From Primulina eburnea (Eukaryota; Streptophyta; Magnoliopsida; Lamiales; Gesneriaceae): a stretch of 64,000 nt of DNA. The stretch spans positions 46,022,047-46,086,046 of the forward strand of contig NC_133103.1 in NCBI RefSeq assembly GCF_022965805.1. Direction: 5' to 3'. The notes below the pieces were generated by a model. It was not told the origin of the DNA, searched no databases, and saw only the letters and a program-made list of their open reading frames with translations. Below are positions 13,641-26,611 of this stretch, one piece after another. The first letter of the stretch is position 1. Each line of letters begins with the position of its first letter. The position numbers were made by a program, and so were the translations under genes.

Positions 13641-16413
13641 GTTGGTATCAGAGCCTATGTTCTTGTAAAGGGTTACACTACTACTGACCACGAGAAGCTC
13701 ACGAAGCCACGTCTTTGGTCTGTAAGTTTTACATTTCATCATTTTATTTAAAGCATGAATTATTTTGACAGCATGCTTCCATGAAATGTTTTACATTCAG
13801 ATTCTTTAATTATTTCAGTGTTTATTTAAAGTAAATTATGGAATTATGCATGTTGGTTACGTTTGAGTTATGTATGGAACAATATGCATCCTAGACGCAT
13901 CCTTGATCGCACGAGAGATGATGAGCGCCGTCATGAGGACGGTGAGCATCAGAGGCAGGAGGGAAATGCACCTCCACACCCACCGGACATAAATAAGAAT
14001 TTCGCTATTGGGCATTAGGAGAGGTCGTAAATTATTTGACTATATTAATTTTTGGGTTAGTAGTACTGATGTTCTACTTATGGGCCATAAGTTAAACTTA
14101 AAAATTATGAATGTTTTTGAGACTTGTAGAATTTCTAAGAAATTATTAATGGTTCTTGGTTGCTAGTCGAGTAAATTTTTGAGGATTTCATATAAGCAAT
14201 AGCGATTCGAAGACTACGACAATCTGTAGGATTATAAATGTACAATTTGAGGATTTTAAGTACATATGGAAATGTAAGATTAATTATGAGAATTTATTTA
14301 GGATGCATGCTCTACATAGTTGGGTTTAAGGATTTAATTGCAGGAATTGAGAATTTTAAGGACCTAATTGTAATAACCAATTATTTGAGGACTTAGGTTC
14401 AAAAATAAAATTCTAAGGGACTATTTTCGAATTTACCAAATTTTGGGATTGAATTTATAGTTCGAGAATCTAAAAGTTTAATGAGGTAAAGATGAAAAAT
14501 TTTATGGGGACAATGTTGCAGATTTCGAAGGGTTGTAGGGTCAAAATGTAAATTTGGAGAACTGTAAGGGTCATATTGTAATTTTCAAAATTTTAAGGAT
14601 TTAATGCGAACTTTTGAGAAACACTTGGGATTTTAAGTATTTATAGAAATGTAAGACGTGTTATGGGAATTAATTTTGGGTTTAATAAACTTAAGACTAT
14701 TGAACCTTATGATATGGGAAATCTATAAAATGAAATTGGGAATACTGAGGACTCATGAGTAATTGTGGAATTTTCGAGATTTAAAAAAAAAGGATGATAT
14801 TCGAGGAATGTAAGAATTAATTCTACAATTTTAAGAAACTTGAGAACTTATTTAGTAGTAAGTGAGAATTGAACGGTTTAAATGATAGGAATTTTCGGTT
14901 ATTTATGCGCGAAGAAAATGTAGAATATTTAGATATTTGGGTTATAATGTTATAATGAATAGTAACTAAGGACATCGTAGGATGAATCAATCTTAGGCGT
15001 GAAAAATTTAAGCGTTAGTAAGATAATGTTGTGGCAAATTAAGAATTTAAAGTGACGACGATTTAAGGTAAATTTGATCGGTTAGTTAAGTTATAAGGAT
15101 AAACATTGAGTTGGTAAATTTTTGGGAACATAAGTTTGGTGTGTCACAAGTTTTAGTCATGATCTTAACAGTTAAGATTATACCTTGTGAGAATTTAAAA
15201 TTTTTAAAAAAATTGGGTACGATGATGGTTAGTTTAATTGGTAGACGCACTAAGAGGTGAGGTAGACACCTTGTCTTGAGAAATTTTGGAAGTCATTAAC
15301 AAACTTGGGACTAAACGGATATGTGTGTTGGGATTATTTTATTCAAAGCTATTTGGATTAGGTAATTTTGAATTTCAAATTTATGGGATATTTGTTCATA
15401 CGAAAATTTTGAGTGAAATGAAAACAAAAGAGAATTAGTTGTGTTCAATATAAGTTATCAGTTGATGAATATTAAGATTTTTTTTTCAAGTAAGAAATCT
15501 AAAAGCTTGATATGGGGATTCTAGAAATCTATGGGTTATAAGTGAAGTTGATTTATTAAAGTTAGCCCATCATTATAATAGGAGAACTTATTAAGTTTAT
15601 ACGCTAGTATTAAGTGAGCATTAAGGATACGTAAGAATGCGACATTCGTTTCAATGAGGAAAGTCCAAGGGTCTTAGGTCTCAACTTGATTCTAATTGAA
15701 AAGGAAATAGTTTAAGCAGGTAATTGGTGCTAGAATAATTTTATTATTTAGGTGGAAGATCGGTATCGTATATTTTGGGTTTTATGGATTAAGACTACTC
15801 GAACTTAAGATTTGCAACAAACGTTATATTGGGACGTACTTCTAAATAGTTAGGTTATGTAAGTTGGTGCGGTAAGATAAAGATTAGATTCAAAGATCTT
15901 AATCTAATATTATTATAGGATGAGATAAGGTTTAAACTTTTAAGTGCTTTACTAAGATCTCCTAAGTCGAACTGCATGAATGCTAATACTTGGACTTGAA
16001 GCTTTAACATATCTTAAGTTCAATAAAGTTAAGAAGGGATGCTGTTAAGAATTCAATATTGGGATATAATAGGTCAACGAACATCTTGGGTATATTATAA
16101 GGAAAGTAAGGCACGTTAAATTTGAACATCCATGCCTAGTATGAGGAATTGCGGGATAAGTCAAAATTCGGGGCTATCATCGAATAGAACTAAGTCACCA
16201 TAAGTTGTTTTAAGTTGCGATTGACAAACGAGGATTTTGATAGACAAATTTATTTAGGATTGAGGAGACGTAAGGACATCTTAATATTTATCTTATCAGA
16301 GTAGCGCATCGGAAGCGTGGATTATTAAGATTCTAGAATCAAGAGTCTAAACTTTTTGTTTATCAAGGATAAGCGAATTTCGAGGACGAAATTTCTTTTA
16401 AGGGGGGAAGGAT
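13641..16413 (+). other. Internal region 3 of the array (non-coding)
   Basis: Third copy of the interior. Two private differences were seen against copies 1 and 2: A at 13882 (G in the others) and T at 15484 (C in the others). No coding potential beyond the gag relic. Confidence 0.88.
13884..14018 (+). pseudogene. Vestigial gag N-terminus, copy 3
   Basis: Same 44-codon relic as in copies 1 and 2. The G-to-A change at 13882 lies two bases before its ATG. Confidence 0.45.
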
Positions 16414-19326
16414 TGTAGAACCCGTAAATCAGACTACATATAAGTCATGCATAATTCTAGTATTTAAAAATTAAAATGATTTTATTTCATGAGTATTTAA
16501 ATCCTTTTCTTTAAATTTATTTATTTCATGCAGTAGTTTAGTTGCTACCTTTTCAGTTAAATAAGTGAGGCCGGACTGGAGATGGAGTATTGAGATAAAT
16601 TAATAAAGTCATGTTTAATTATTTTATGCATAATTCATGCATGATAGGATTTGCTTCACGAAATTTTAAAAGTTCGTGCATTAGAATTTTAAGTTGCATT
16701 TCACGTTCGAGCGAGGATCAGAGGCCGGAGAATTTTCAGAAAATTATTTTATTACATGATTTGTTTTTATAAATTAAGTTAAAGCATTTTTAACTGTATT
16801 TTACAAAAAGGAGAATTTTTGGGGTATTTTTACCCGCGTGACTTTATTTTTTAACGGTACGCAAATTTTATCGAATCGGGAGACTTTTTATTGGTTCGGC
16901 TATTATTTTCAAAACATTTTCAACTCGATATATTTTTCGGGAGCGTGTTTGGATTTAATGGGCCTATTCTAAGCTTATTGGGCTTAATTATCTTTTTAAA
17001 ACTTTAATTGTTAATTTAAGGCCCATTAATGGAGTGTTAGCTATTTAAATATTGCCTAATTATCATCTAAACCTAAACCTAATTATTTTGCATAGCCGAC
17101 ACTCCCATTCAGAACCTCTCACCCTCGGTTTCAGACCCAGCAGCCGAAAGCTTGAGTTGTTGGTTTGTTTTGCAAAGAAAACTTCTCCCGGATCTCCTCC
17201 CACGCTCTGGTTCTACAAACTCATCAGGCATGCTTGTTATTTTGTTTCTGCATCATGAACATCCATATTAATGTTGTGTGTGCATATCTTCAGGAAATCA
17301 TCCGATATAATTAGGGACTCGAGAGATCCTTCGGTTTTGCACTATATTATTACATTTCTGTGTGGTGTTGCTCACGGTTTCTTTGATCTGTGCGAAGGGC
17401 TGCCAGTAGTTGATGCTAAGGGGCTGTTCTTGGTGGTAAGTTGGAGTTATGAGATTGTTAGGAGGGCTGGTGGTGATTTTGGTGACAGCCGAGAGAGGGG
17501 TATTGATCATCGGGTGGCTCATCTTGGGTGCTAGCGTTGGGTGCTGTGTTGTAAACTGCATGGGGATGATTGGGTGGTCAAGGTAGGTTCTTTAGGGTCT
17601 ATTCTAGGGCTATGGTTGGTGAGTTCAGGGCTGGTCTAGTAGGAAGAGGTAGAAACGTGAGATATGAGGAAGAATAATGCAAAGAGTGGCATAAAAAGGT
17701 AGAGCCGGGAACTTTGGGACAACTCCTGGAATTTATCAGCAGCTTTGTGGGGTTAGTTTAGGAGGCTAAATAAGGTCTTAATGGTGGCCCTTAAATGATG
17801 GACACGTGATGGGTGATAGGAGTGGACCGAATGATTTAAGGGATTGTGATGTGTTGGGATATGAGTTTGCAAGAGGGGCCGAGAGCTTTGATGGTATGGT
17901 GAGGATTTCAGCCGTGAGTTAGGGGCATAATGATATTGGTTTAGGAGTATTATAATGTTTGTAAATTATGGCAAAAAGTTGGGAAAGCTTTAGTTAATTT
18001 TTGGTTCGATTCGGGATAAAACCGGGACTCCGGTCCAAGTTTTAAAACGAATCGGTTAAGTTGAAAATTGGGCTCGAATTTAAGTCTAGGAATACTTTTA
18101 AAAATGTTTTGAGACATTTTAGGGAGTTTGGTAAGTTTCGGGTCAATTTTAGAGGTCCAGGGTTGAAACGATAATATTTGGGTTTCCAGGGGCAAAATGA
18201 TCATTTTGCACCCGGGGAGAGATTTTGGTCCTAGCAGCGCCCTGAGCACAAATCATGATATTTTTAAATGTTCATGCATCACGTTTACGATTTTTACGCT
18301 ATTATAATAATTATGGTGCATGCTTAATTTAAAGGAATTAAGTGAGGAAGAGAAGAGCACTCCGTCTCCGCCGCGCCGCGTCGTTATTTTGTTTGTTTTC
18401 TGTCAAAACAAACCAAGGCATGTTTATATCTCCTTTGACTCTTCAATCAAGTCATATAGATATTTTTTTAAATTATCGCAAGTAAACGATTTTAATACAT
18501 GAGATTGAAATTTTTCAGATTTGATGATGCCATTTAATTATATTACGTGCATAAAAATTTAAAATGTTCATTTTTGAGATTTATGCGATATTGCTTGTGG
18601 CCGTAGCACTATCATGGGAGACTTTGTAAATCCGGTCGCCAGTTACCGGTCAGTTTCAGTTTGTACCACCCAGTATACTGTGGCATTTTGTCTGATCAGA
18701 CGAGCATATTTAAATCCGATCGCCAGTTATCGGTCCGGTCGCTAGTCACCGGTCATTTTGCAGTTTATATTAGTGCAGTGGCCACTTGCAGATACCATAA
18801 TCTCACCAGAAAATTATTACTTGATATTTATGACAGAGCTCGATGGAGCAACCATTTTTACTACGATGTTCAGTTTAGTTATGCACGTATTATAATTGTT
18901 TATGGCGAAGTATTTTCACTTTATGACTCCTGATACGACATCTTATCCCATTCAAATTTTACTATATTATTTACTTGTTATTTACGATATATGCATGCTG
19001 AGTCTTTAGACTCACTAGACTTGATTGATGCAGGTACTGCTGATGTCGTGGCTGAGGGCGGGGACCAGTGAGCTAGCTTGGTCGGCAGTAGTGGGACCCG
19101 AGGACCTCATTTTCAGCACTTACGATTCTTATGCTCAAACATTTTACCTCTTGTTGAATTATTTTAAATTGTTACTTTGTAAACATTAAATTCTTCCGCT
19201 GCTATTTTTAAACATTAAACATTATTTAACAGTTTATTTTATGAGGTTGATACTTCATTTAGTTTAAAAGAAAATTTTAAATTTTTTTCGCAAAAATTTT
19301 CAAGCACGAATTTTCGGGCCTTTACA
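16414..19326 (+). repeat. LTR 4, right end of the array
   Basis: Complete 2,913-bp LTR whose last base (19326) is also the right end of the array. The next five bases are CCATC, the expected right copy of a target-site duplication. The left copy is outside the window. Confidence 0.92.
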
Positions 19327-21993
19327 CCATCTATATGTAACCACAGTACTGGGCGGCGGGAACATCAGCTACACTCTCACCCGTCAACTGAGCCCTGGCC
19401 TATCCTCATCGAATGAAAATACGATCGTTGGGGCTCCCTCTAGGCCTTTTACCATAAATGAACTCCCTCTGGGGTCCCAGAGGGGTCTTCTCACCTCACG
19501 ATATTCTCATTGTTACCTCAAACCTCATATCCTCATGGAAATACGATCGTCGGGCTCCCTCTGGGACCATAACCCTCACGATATCTCCAACATAACATCT
19601 TAATATTCACAATTAATTCACTTCCTTCAATGTTTCGTATTCTCATCACTTTATAAAAATCATGCATAACATCTACATTTTGTTTTTGAAGCCAAGCATG
19701 CAAGATACCTTTTAAATGTCAACATTAAATCATAAAAATATAATAGGCATTTAAAAATAATAATTAATCATGTAAAATTTCATAAACCTCTAAAAATAAT
19801 CATAATTTCATAAAAATAGCATTTAGAGCACCGTCATGACGTTTACTAATTTTTAGTAAAAAGACTGTTTTACCCCTGGACGTAAAATTCCACGTTTTTG
19901 ACTTTTTCTTCTAATCATTGGCTCTAACATGTCCCAAATAATTATTTAAGCTTACATGAATTTTCTCATATTTTTATTTAGCATAAATTGAGGACTTTTA
20001 ATTTAATATTTAAATATAACGTATTAATGCGTTTTAAACCCGAATTAAACCAAACCTTAATATAAAATTCCCAAATTAAAAAATTAGAAATTTAATAATT
20101 ATTTAAGTTTAAACCTAATTTTTTATAATTTTATTAAGCTTAAAACTAGGCGTTTCAATTAACTCGTTAATTAGCGTTTCGCGCGGCGATTAAATCCCGG
20201 ATAAATCCAAAACTCGTTATTTTGACCCCAAATTTTAAACATAATATTTTTATATTTATTCTACCCTTCCAAGTCATGAGCCACACCCGTGGACCCATGG
20301 ATTCGATTTTAGTCTTATTATTTTGGTTTTTGACACCTAGACGAACACACCGAGCCAACTCCTAATTTACCCGAGCCACCTCGAGCCAAACCCTATCCAA
20401 CCCACCTAGGAACCCTCCTGAGCAAGCCCAGCCCATAAAACCATCCCTGGCCTGAACAAAACACTTCTTTCTCCTAGGCCCGATGCATGCATTTGTGTAT
20501 GAGTGTTTCCTCGTATGTTTAGGACTCCCAACCCATCGAGAACACTCCCAGTCGAGCCACTACCGAGCCTAACCTTGACCAGCCCCTCTAGGAACTCTCC
20601 TGGACCCTTAGAACCAACAGACTCAACCACAAGCTTTAAAACCGCAGCCCCATACCAGTAGCATGCCATGGCCGAGAGTTTTACTTGACAAAGGACGCTT
20701 CAAACTTGCTAGAACTCTAACCAATCGAGCTAGCCCCTGACCCTAACCCTTGTGCACCCTCTTAGGACCCTAATGACTTGACCTAGCCAAGCCCAGAGCC
20801 CCCAGGCCAAGCCACCTCTTCCCTGCACCAGCTGTTGTACCTACGCAGCTTTCATGGAGCTTCACGGGCTAGGACTCCTTCCCAGCCTCTTGTCTCAAGT
20901 CCTAGCGTGTCTAGGACTCTTCCCTTGACCCCTCACGGACCCTAGCCCAACCCTGGTCCCAACCGAACAAAGACCAGTAGCAACAATCCAAAAAACCAAG
21001 CCCCTTGATCACAAGCAACAGTTTATGTTCCAGCTTTGTTTAGTTCGTTTTGGGCAGCATATGGTGTGTTCTTAGGACTCTAAAACTTGTGTGAATCGTG
21101 ACCCTTAACATCCTAAGACATGGCAGCCCATTTAACAACATAATAATCATGTTATTGGATGAAAAATCATGAGTTCAAAACATGCTATGCATAGTTGCGA
21201 AAATATTATGATGTGTGGCTTTTTTTTCATGCAAAACGATTTTTTATAATTACTCTGGTGTGAATTATGAGAAAAAAGAGAATATGGCGTGCTTTTGCGT
21301 AATTTACGCACGAATATACATTGACAAATCGAAGAACTGCGAACGATCATGGCTTGAACTCCCTTGAAGCTTTTGAATTTTTCTTGCTTTAAACTTTTGT
21401 GTGTGTCGTGTATTATTGGTGGTGGGGGAGGAGTTTGAATTGTGATGGCGTGTGTTATAGGGAGTTTAGGGTGGGTTTTGATATATTTTATAGTTAATTA
21501 ATCACTAATTAGGTTTAGGCCCATTAGGTAGGTAATTTAGGCCCAATTAAGCTCATTAATGATTAATTAAAATATTAAAAATAATTTTGCTTAAATAAGT
21601 TTGTGAATTTAATAGCTGGATTGCCAAAAAGTTCGTATTTTCGTTGAAAATTCAACACCGATAAAAATTATGTCCCGGCGTATAAAATCACCTTAAAACC
21701 CCTTATTTTCAAAAATAAGAAAAAGCATCACCCTTATTTTAAATAATTAAAAACAAATAACCAATAAAAATATTTTCTATTTTTCATCCATCGGTCTCCG
21801 TTCCTTGATCGCACCTCGAATAACCTTTAAAAATACATTTTAATGTAATCATATAGAAAAATATATTTTAAAAATGTAAATATATACATCATAATTAATT
21901 TATGCAATTAAAAAATTTAATTAAAACACACGAAGAATTTGATAAATGTATGCATGTGGTTCGCGTGGATCTTTAAATTTTTATGGCGTTACA
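19327..21993 (-). repeat. Probable 3' LTR of an old minus-strand Ty3/gypsy element
   Basis: On the minus strand a TGTAACGCC start lies at 21993, downstream of a decayed pol. The sequence then has the feel of a chromovirus LTR (phrases like GATCAAGGAACGGAGACCG, compare the array LTR) with no reading frame of note. The far end is where the tandem array begins, so the array probably inserted into this LTR and its true end lies left of the window. No purine tract is visible before 21993, because the 3' part of pol and its flank are deleted. The boundaries are inferred. Confidence 0.5.
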
Positions 21994-22049
21994 AAAATAT
22001 TTAATTAAGCATTTTTATTAATACTCTAGATTTGCATGCAATTATGCTA

Positions 22050-24318
22050 CATCGCTTGAATTTCTAAACCTTACATGAAATCTCTCCATTTCTGCCACTA
22101 AGGGCCTTTGAACTGTCAATTGTGCCAAACTTACTGATTTTCTGCTCAAAGCATCAACGACAACATTTGCTTTACCCGGATGGTAGCTGATATCACAATC
22201 ATAGTCATTCACCAATTCCAACCATCGTGTTTGTCACATGTTCAATTCATTTTATGTGAAGAAATATTTGAGACTTTTGTGATCTGTAAAAATATCACAT
22301 CTTTCTCTATATAAATAATATCTTCAGATTTTCATAGCAAACACAACTGCTGCCAACTCCAGATCATGAGTAGGGCAATTTTTCTCGTGATTCTTCAGCT
22401 GTCTAGAAGCATAAGCAATCACCATATCGTTTTGCATAAGCACTGCACCCAAACCCAGTATAGGTGCATCGGTATAGAGAACGCAATTTCTTTGTTTAGA
22501 TGGCATCGCTAATACTGGAGCTTCAATTGATACTTGCTTCAGATTCACAAAATCTTTTTGGCATTCAGGACTCCACTCATACTCACATTTTTTTCATTAA
22601 AAAGGTCGAGTGTACTGCCATTTTCGAAAACCCTTGAATAAAACGCCAATAATATCCCGTCAAACCCAAAAAACTACAGATCTCGGTGACATTTATAGGC
22701 ACTATCCAGTCCCTCACTGCTTCCACTTTCGATGGATCCACTTATGTCTCTCTATTCGATATCACATGGCCCAAGAAGCCCACTTTCTCGAGCCAAAACT
22801 CGATTTTGCTGAATTTGGCAAACAACTTCTTACATTTCAGAATCTACAACACTATCCACAAATCCTCGCTATGTTCATCCCAACTTATAAAATAATTTAA
22901 GATGTTATCAATGAAAAGACTATGACGAACTGATCTAAGAATGTCTTAAACACTCTATTCATTAAGTCCTTAAACATTGATGTTGCGTTTGTGAGTCCAA
23001 ACGGCATGACCAAAAACTGATAGTTCCCATAACGAGTCCTGAAAGATGTTTTGTGCACATCTATTTCCTTAACTTTCAGTTGATGGTAGCCCGATCGAAG
23101 ACCTATCTTAGAAAATACCAAGATCCCATGGAGCTGATCAAACAAATCTTCAATTCTTGGATGTGGATATTTTTATTATTATTATAAGTTTATTCAATTC
23201 TCGGTAATCAATGCACAGCCTAATGCTGCCATCATTTTTCTTCACAAATAATACCAGTGCACCCCATGGTGAGAAACTATGATGTATGAAGCCCTTATCA
23301 AGTAGCTCTTGAATTTCCATTCAACTCCTTCATTTTGGTTGGTGCTAGACGATAAGACGCCTTAGAAACATGCGCTACATTAGGCACTAGCTCAATTGAT
23401 AACGCGAGCTCTCTGTTTGGCAGGAGTCCAAAAAAATCATTAGGAAACACCTCTGGAAAATCCTTAACCATGTCAACATCTGTTAATGATAATTGACCAC
23501 CTTTAAAAATTGCAGATACACTGGTCAAGAATCCATGGCATCCCTTCCTCAAACACTTTTGTGCCTTCAAAGCAGAAATAAGACAAGGAGGTCTACTACT
23601 CTCTGCGTCTCAAACATAAATTGATCTTCCTGAGGTGGTCTAAGAGTCACAGTTCTCCGTCTAAAATCAATAGTTGCTTCATACTTTGTTAACCAGCCCA
23701 TCCCTAGAATAATATCGAACTCTGGCATAGGCAACACAATTAAGTTCGCAAATACTGTGTTTTCTTGCACCTAAGTTCTACGTTACGAAGCATACGGGTC
23801 GATAGGAATTCTTCCCCATAGGGGACTGTCACATTAAATGCAACCACTAAATTTTCAAATACAAGAGGCTATCTCATAACAAAAGATTCATGTACGAACG
23901 AATGAGTAGCATCATAATTTATCAATACAGTAGTAAGCATGCCAGCTAAACGTATCATACTTGTTATCACCGTGGTGTCTGGATCTGCCTATTCTGCAGT
24001 CATTACAAAGGCCCTCCCTTTCACTGATTGCTTTAATTATGGGCAATACATAGCATAATGACCTGGTTCTCCACACTTGCAGCAAAACATTCATTTCTGC
24101 CTTGCGTTGTCCATCATGGTTCCTGTGACATTTAGGGCACAGTGGTTTGTATTCGATCTTAGGAGAAGTTGTAGCTGATGGTCGTTGCCCCTGAGGTCAC
24201 TACAGGCCCTGATTTTTCTTTTCGAATGGCCTCTGAACCTTAGGCTGCAAAGCCTATCTTTTCATCTGTCTCTCTGCATCTATTTCCCTGTTATGCCCTC
24301 AAATTCTTATTTACTGCA
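22050..24318 (-). pseudogene. Decayed Ty3/gypsy gag-pol, 3' part (zinc knuckle to RNase H)
   Basis: Pieces of a chromovirus polyprotein follow in the normal order on the minus strand, in several frames. A CCHC knuckle (CCKCGEPGHYAMYC, near 24053-24094) is followed by a protease remnant with ILGMGWL (23567-23770). Next come the linker into reverse transcriptase (23298-23570) and reverse transcriptase with YHQLKV and MPFGLTNA (22897-23145). RNase H (22324-22548) and an ALSRKSV segment (near 22130) come last. Stops and frameshifts separate them. Integrase and chromodomain are missing: the sequence runs from just after RNase H into the presumed LTR at 21993. It is an old, non-functional copy whose gag continues at 25827-26468 beyond the inserted solo LTR. 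Confidence 0.85.
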
Positions 24319-25826
24319 TGTCATGCACACATACAAAACAAGACAACAGCCGGATAACTCCGGTGAGATATAAATATCCCAGTATAAACAATGTATACAT
24401 GCAATCGTATAAAACATATATAAAAGCATAACCAAGCATCAAAACATGTATCTAATCTGACTACATGAATCAATGACTCGTTATCTGATCTTATCTTATT
24501 TCTAATATAGGGATCCCGATCTAATTTAAACTTTGGTATGCTGTATCGAGTGTATACAATAGACGTCGATCTACATCTAAGCTCATCGATACACCGTAAG
24601 TCTAGGGTCTTAGCAGTTCTGACAAAGACTTAGACTTGGGCATGCTATATCGAGTGTCTACAATAGACGTCGATCTACATCTAAGCTCATCGATATACCA
24701 CAAGTCTAGGGTCTTAGCAGTTCTGTCCAAGACTCGGCTGTTCTGCCCTAGCTAGGCTAATCTGCCCTAGACTCAAACTCTGACTCTGTTCTAAGTCAAT
24801 AGATTAACATATCAATCTGATAATCTGCAAATATCAATACGATAAAATAAAGTATGTGATTTAGGAAAACTCAAGTCAAACCTAACTCGAGTTATGCAAT
24901 CCCGGATCAATATTTATTTATACCTTTCTCTTCGCGATCTGACGAAGATAAAGTCTCACCTTCAACTCTGTCCATACCCAATCTGGAAATGACAATATAA
25001 AACAGACACAATATCAATATCAGTTCTGAACTCAAGACTGTCTCTGTAAATCTGAAACGATATATCGAGAATCATAATATCAATATTCCATTCTCAATTC
25101 AACTCTGAATCTGATTAATCTGAATTAACTCAAATCAGCGGCATAACGGCACAATCTCAGTATTCCCGTCAATACCATATCACCAGATATTAATTACAAA
25201 TCATAACCCATATTCGATACAATTTGTAATCAGTCTATAATCCAAATCTATTCAATTTCAATTAATATAATCTGAAAAATCATAACAATTCCAGAATCAA
25301 TTTGTTTCCTGATCTGACTTCGGTTCTACGATGTCTAACATGTCAAGAATATCATATATGAATTATATCAAATTCCTACAACATCATCTTTTCAAATGAT
25401 AACAGAACTCAATAAAACTTACGTCCAGTTGTAGCTGTTGACAAGAGAATCACAGAACCGTGTTCGGATCAAAATTCTGATAATCGGATCTTGCACAATA
25501 AATTTCTAGGCTTTGAGGAAATTTGTGAGAATAGCCATGGAGTTCGTTCGTTCTTGCTGGAGTCTTTGAATGAGAAATGAGATTTTTATATATTCAATGC
25601 ATGACAAGTGTCCCACTCAAGTGCTAATGGCACTTTAGTCCCTCAACTTTTCATTATTTGAAAATCGGCCCCCGCTTAATCTTTTAATTCAATTTCAATC
25701 CTAAATAATTCCATTTCAATCCTAAATAATTGCAAACATCTTGGAATATAATTCAAAACTCCAAAAGTTTCCAATTACATACTCTCGGATTAAAATAATA
25801 TCATCTTTATTATCTCGGGCCTTACA
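24319..25826 (-). repeat. Solo LTR (1,508 bp) inserted in gag, target duplication CTGCA
   Basis: The segment starts TGTCATGCAC and ends GGCCTTACA (plus-strand reading), flanked on both sides by CTGCA (24314-24318 and 25827-25831). If it and one CTGCA are skipped, the decayed gag reads through in the same order as in related elements. It closely resembles most of the LTR at 55774-57578 in the same orientation, but lacks that LTR's first ~290 bases. No primer site, purine tract or coding sequence is attached, so it is a solo LTR left by LTR-LTR recombination (inferred). Confidence 0.85.
24535..24742 (-). repeat. Two tandem 104-bp units inside the solo LTR
   Basis: Units start at 24535 and 24639. 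Both contain ATAGACGTCGATCTACATCT and AAGTCTAGGGTCTTAGCAG. The homologous LTRs at 56.3 and 62.9 kb have only one unit, so this is a duplication private to the solo LTR or its subfamily. Confidence 0.7.
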
Positions 25827-26468
25827 CTGCAGCTCAGAAGTCCCTAGGCTCTGGCAGCCTAATATCATTCTTAATTGTGGATCGCAATCCATCAACAAAC
25901 TGTCTCAACTTATCAGTAGTGTTTCCACCAATCATAGGGACAAAGTAGCATCCTCTCTCAAATTTGAGAACATACTCCACCACGGTCAGCTCCCCTTGCT
26001 TGAGAGTCAGAAACTCTCGTGTCAAATCAGAACGCATCTGCTATGAAATACTGCTCATAGAATAACTTCTTGAAGTCCTCCCAAGAGAGACTGGCTAGGT
26101 CTGTAGTCATCTTAGCACCTTCCCACCAGATCCTCGCATCATCCCTCAACATATAGAGTGCCCTACCCAGATCAACCAATTATAAATACTCAAAAAGTTA
26201 ACTCAACTGATTTGATCCACCCCTCAGCCTCGAGTGGTTCAGTAGTACCAGAAAATCCTTTGGACGCTGGCGCCTGAAGCGCTCCTGTACGTCCTCCTAG
26301 GCTAGGCCCCTACCTACTGGCTGACCCTGACCACGTCAAGTCTGGCCCACCAGCTACTGTAAAAGTTGGGTCATCCCTGCCAAAACTTGTTCCCCTGTAT
26401 TTTGTCCATCTTCCTCGACATCAAAGTTAGGGGGATTCTCCTACCTCGCCCTCTTCTTCTTCATGTCA
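25827..26468 (-). pseudogene. Decayed Ty3/gypsy gag, 5' part
   Basis: Minus-strand reading gives a retrotransposon gag core: a segment with ARIWWEGAK, then the 67-residue frame at 25834-26037 with LTREFLTLKQGELTVVEY. This ends in RDF and a stop beside the solo LTR insertion. A basic start (MKKKRARQ) lies near 26468. Stops and frame changes break it. It is the front half of the gag-pol relic at 22050-24318. Confidence 0.75.
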
Positions 26469-26611
26469 TTATCTGTCCACATGACCAACACGTTCTAAAA
26501 CTAAACTTTATATAAATCTTTAAGCCTCATTTTAAGACTTTAAAATTCATAAATTAACGGTTAAATTTAAACTTACGAACTTTGTGGCAAAACTGTAGGA
26601 GTTCTGTTGCG
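26469..26611 (-). other. Probable leader between lost 5' LTR and gag
   Basis: This is AT-rich sequence upstream of the gag start. No primer site or 5' LTR is visible before the repeat cluster at 26612, so the 5' LTR of this old element appears lost or replaced. Confidence 0.35.

Larger units (their letters stand above)
1..19326 (+). mobile_element. Tandem array of a non-coding LTR retrotransposon with shared LTRs
   Basis: The sequence repeats head to tail with an exact 5,686-bp period. Each period is one 2,913-bp LTR plus one 2,773-bp internal part, so the order is LTR-internal-LTR-internal-LTR-internal-LTR, with the first LTR cut by the window start. LTRs begin TGTAGAACCC and end GCCTTTACA. 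A tRNA-Met-type primer site follows the LTR and a purine tract precedes the next one. The array ends exactly at the last LTR base. No gag-pol reading frame is present, so the element needs proteins from a relative. The internal 3' end keeps the 15-base block TTTCGAGGACGAAAT that also ends the chromovirus at 57.6 kb, so a Tekay-like chromovirus origin is inferred. By its long LTRs and empty interior it resembles LARD-class elements. Confidence 0.9.

Noticed and set aside
1..19326. The regular 5,686-bp period as a classical satellite or an rDNA array
   Set aside because: LTR ends, primer site and purine tract in each unit show retrotransposon structure, and no rRNA sequence is present.
20406..20669. 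An 87-codon minus-strand frame in a GC-richer stretch
   Set aside because: It shows no domain, lies in the presumed LTR of a decayed element and is broken at both sides.
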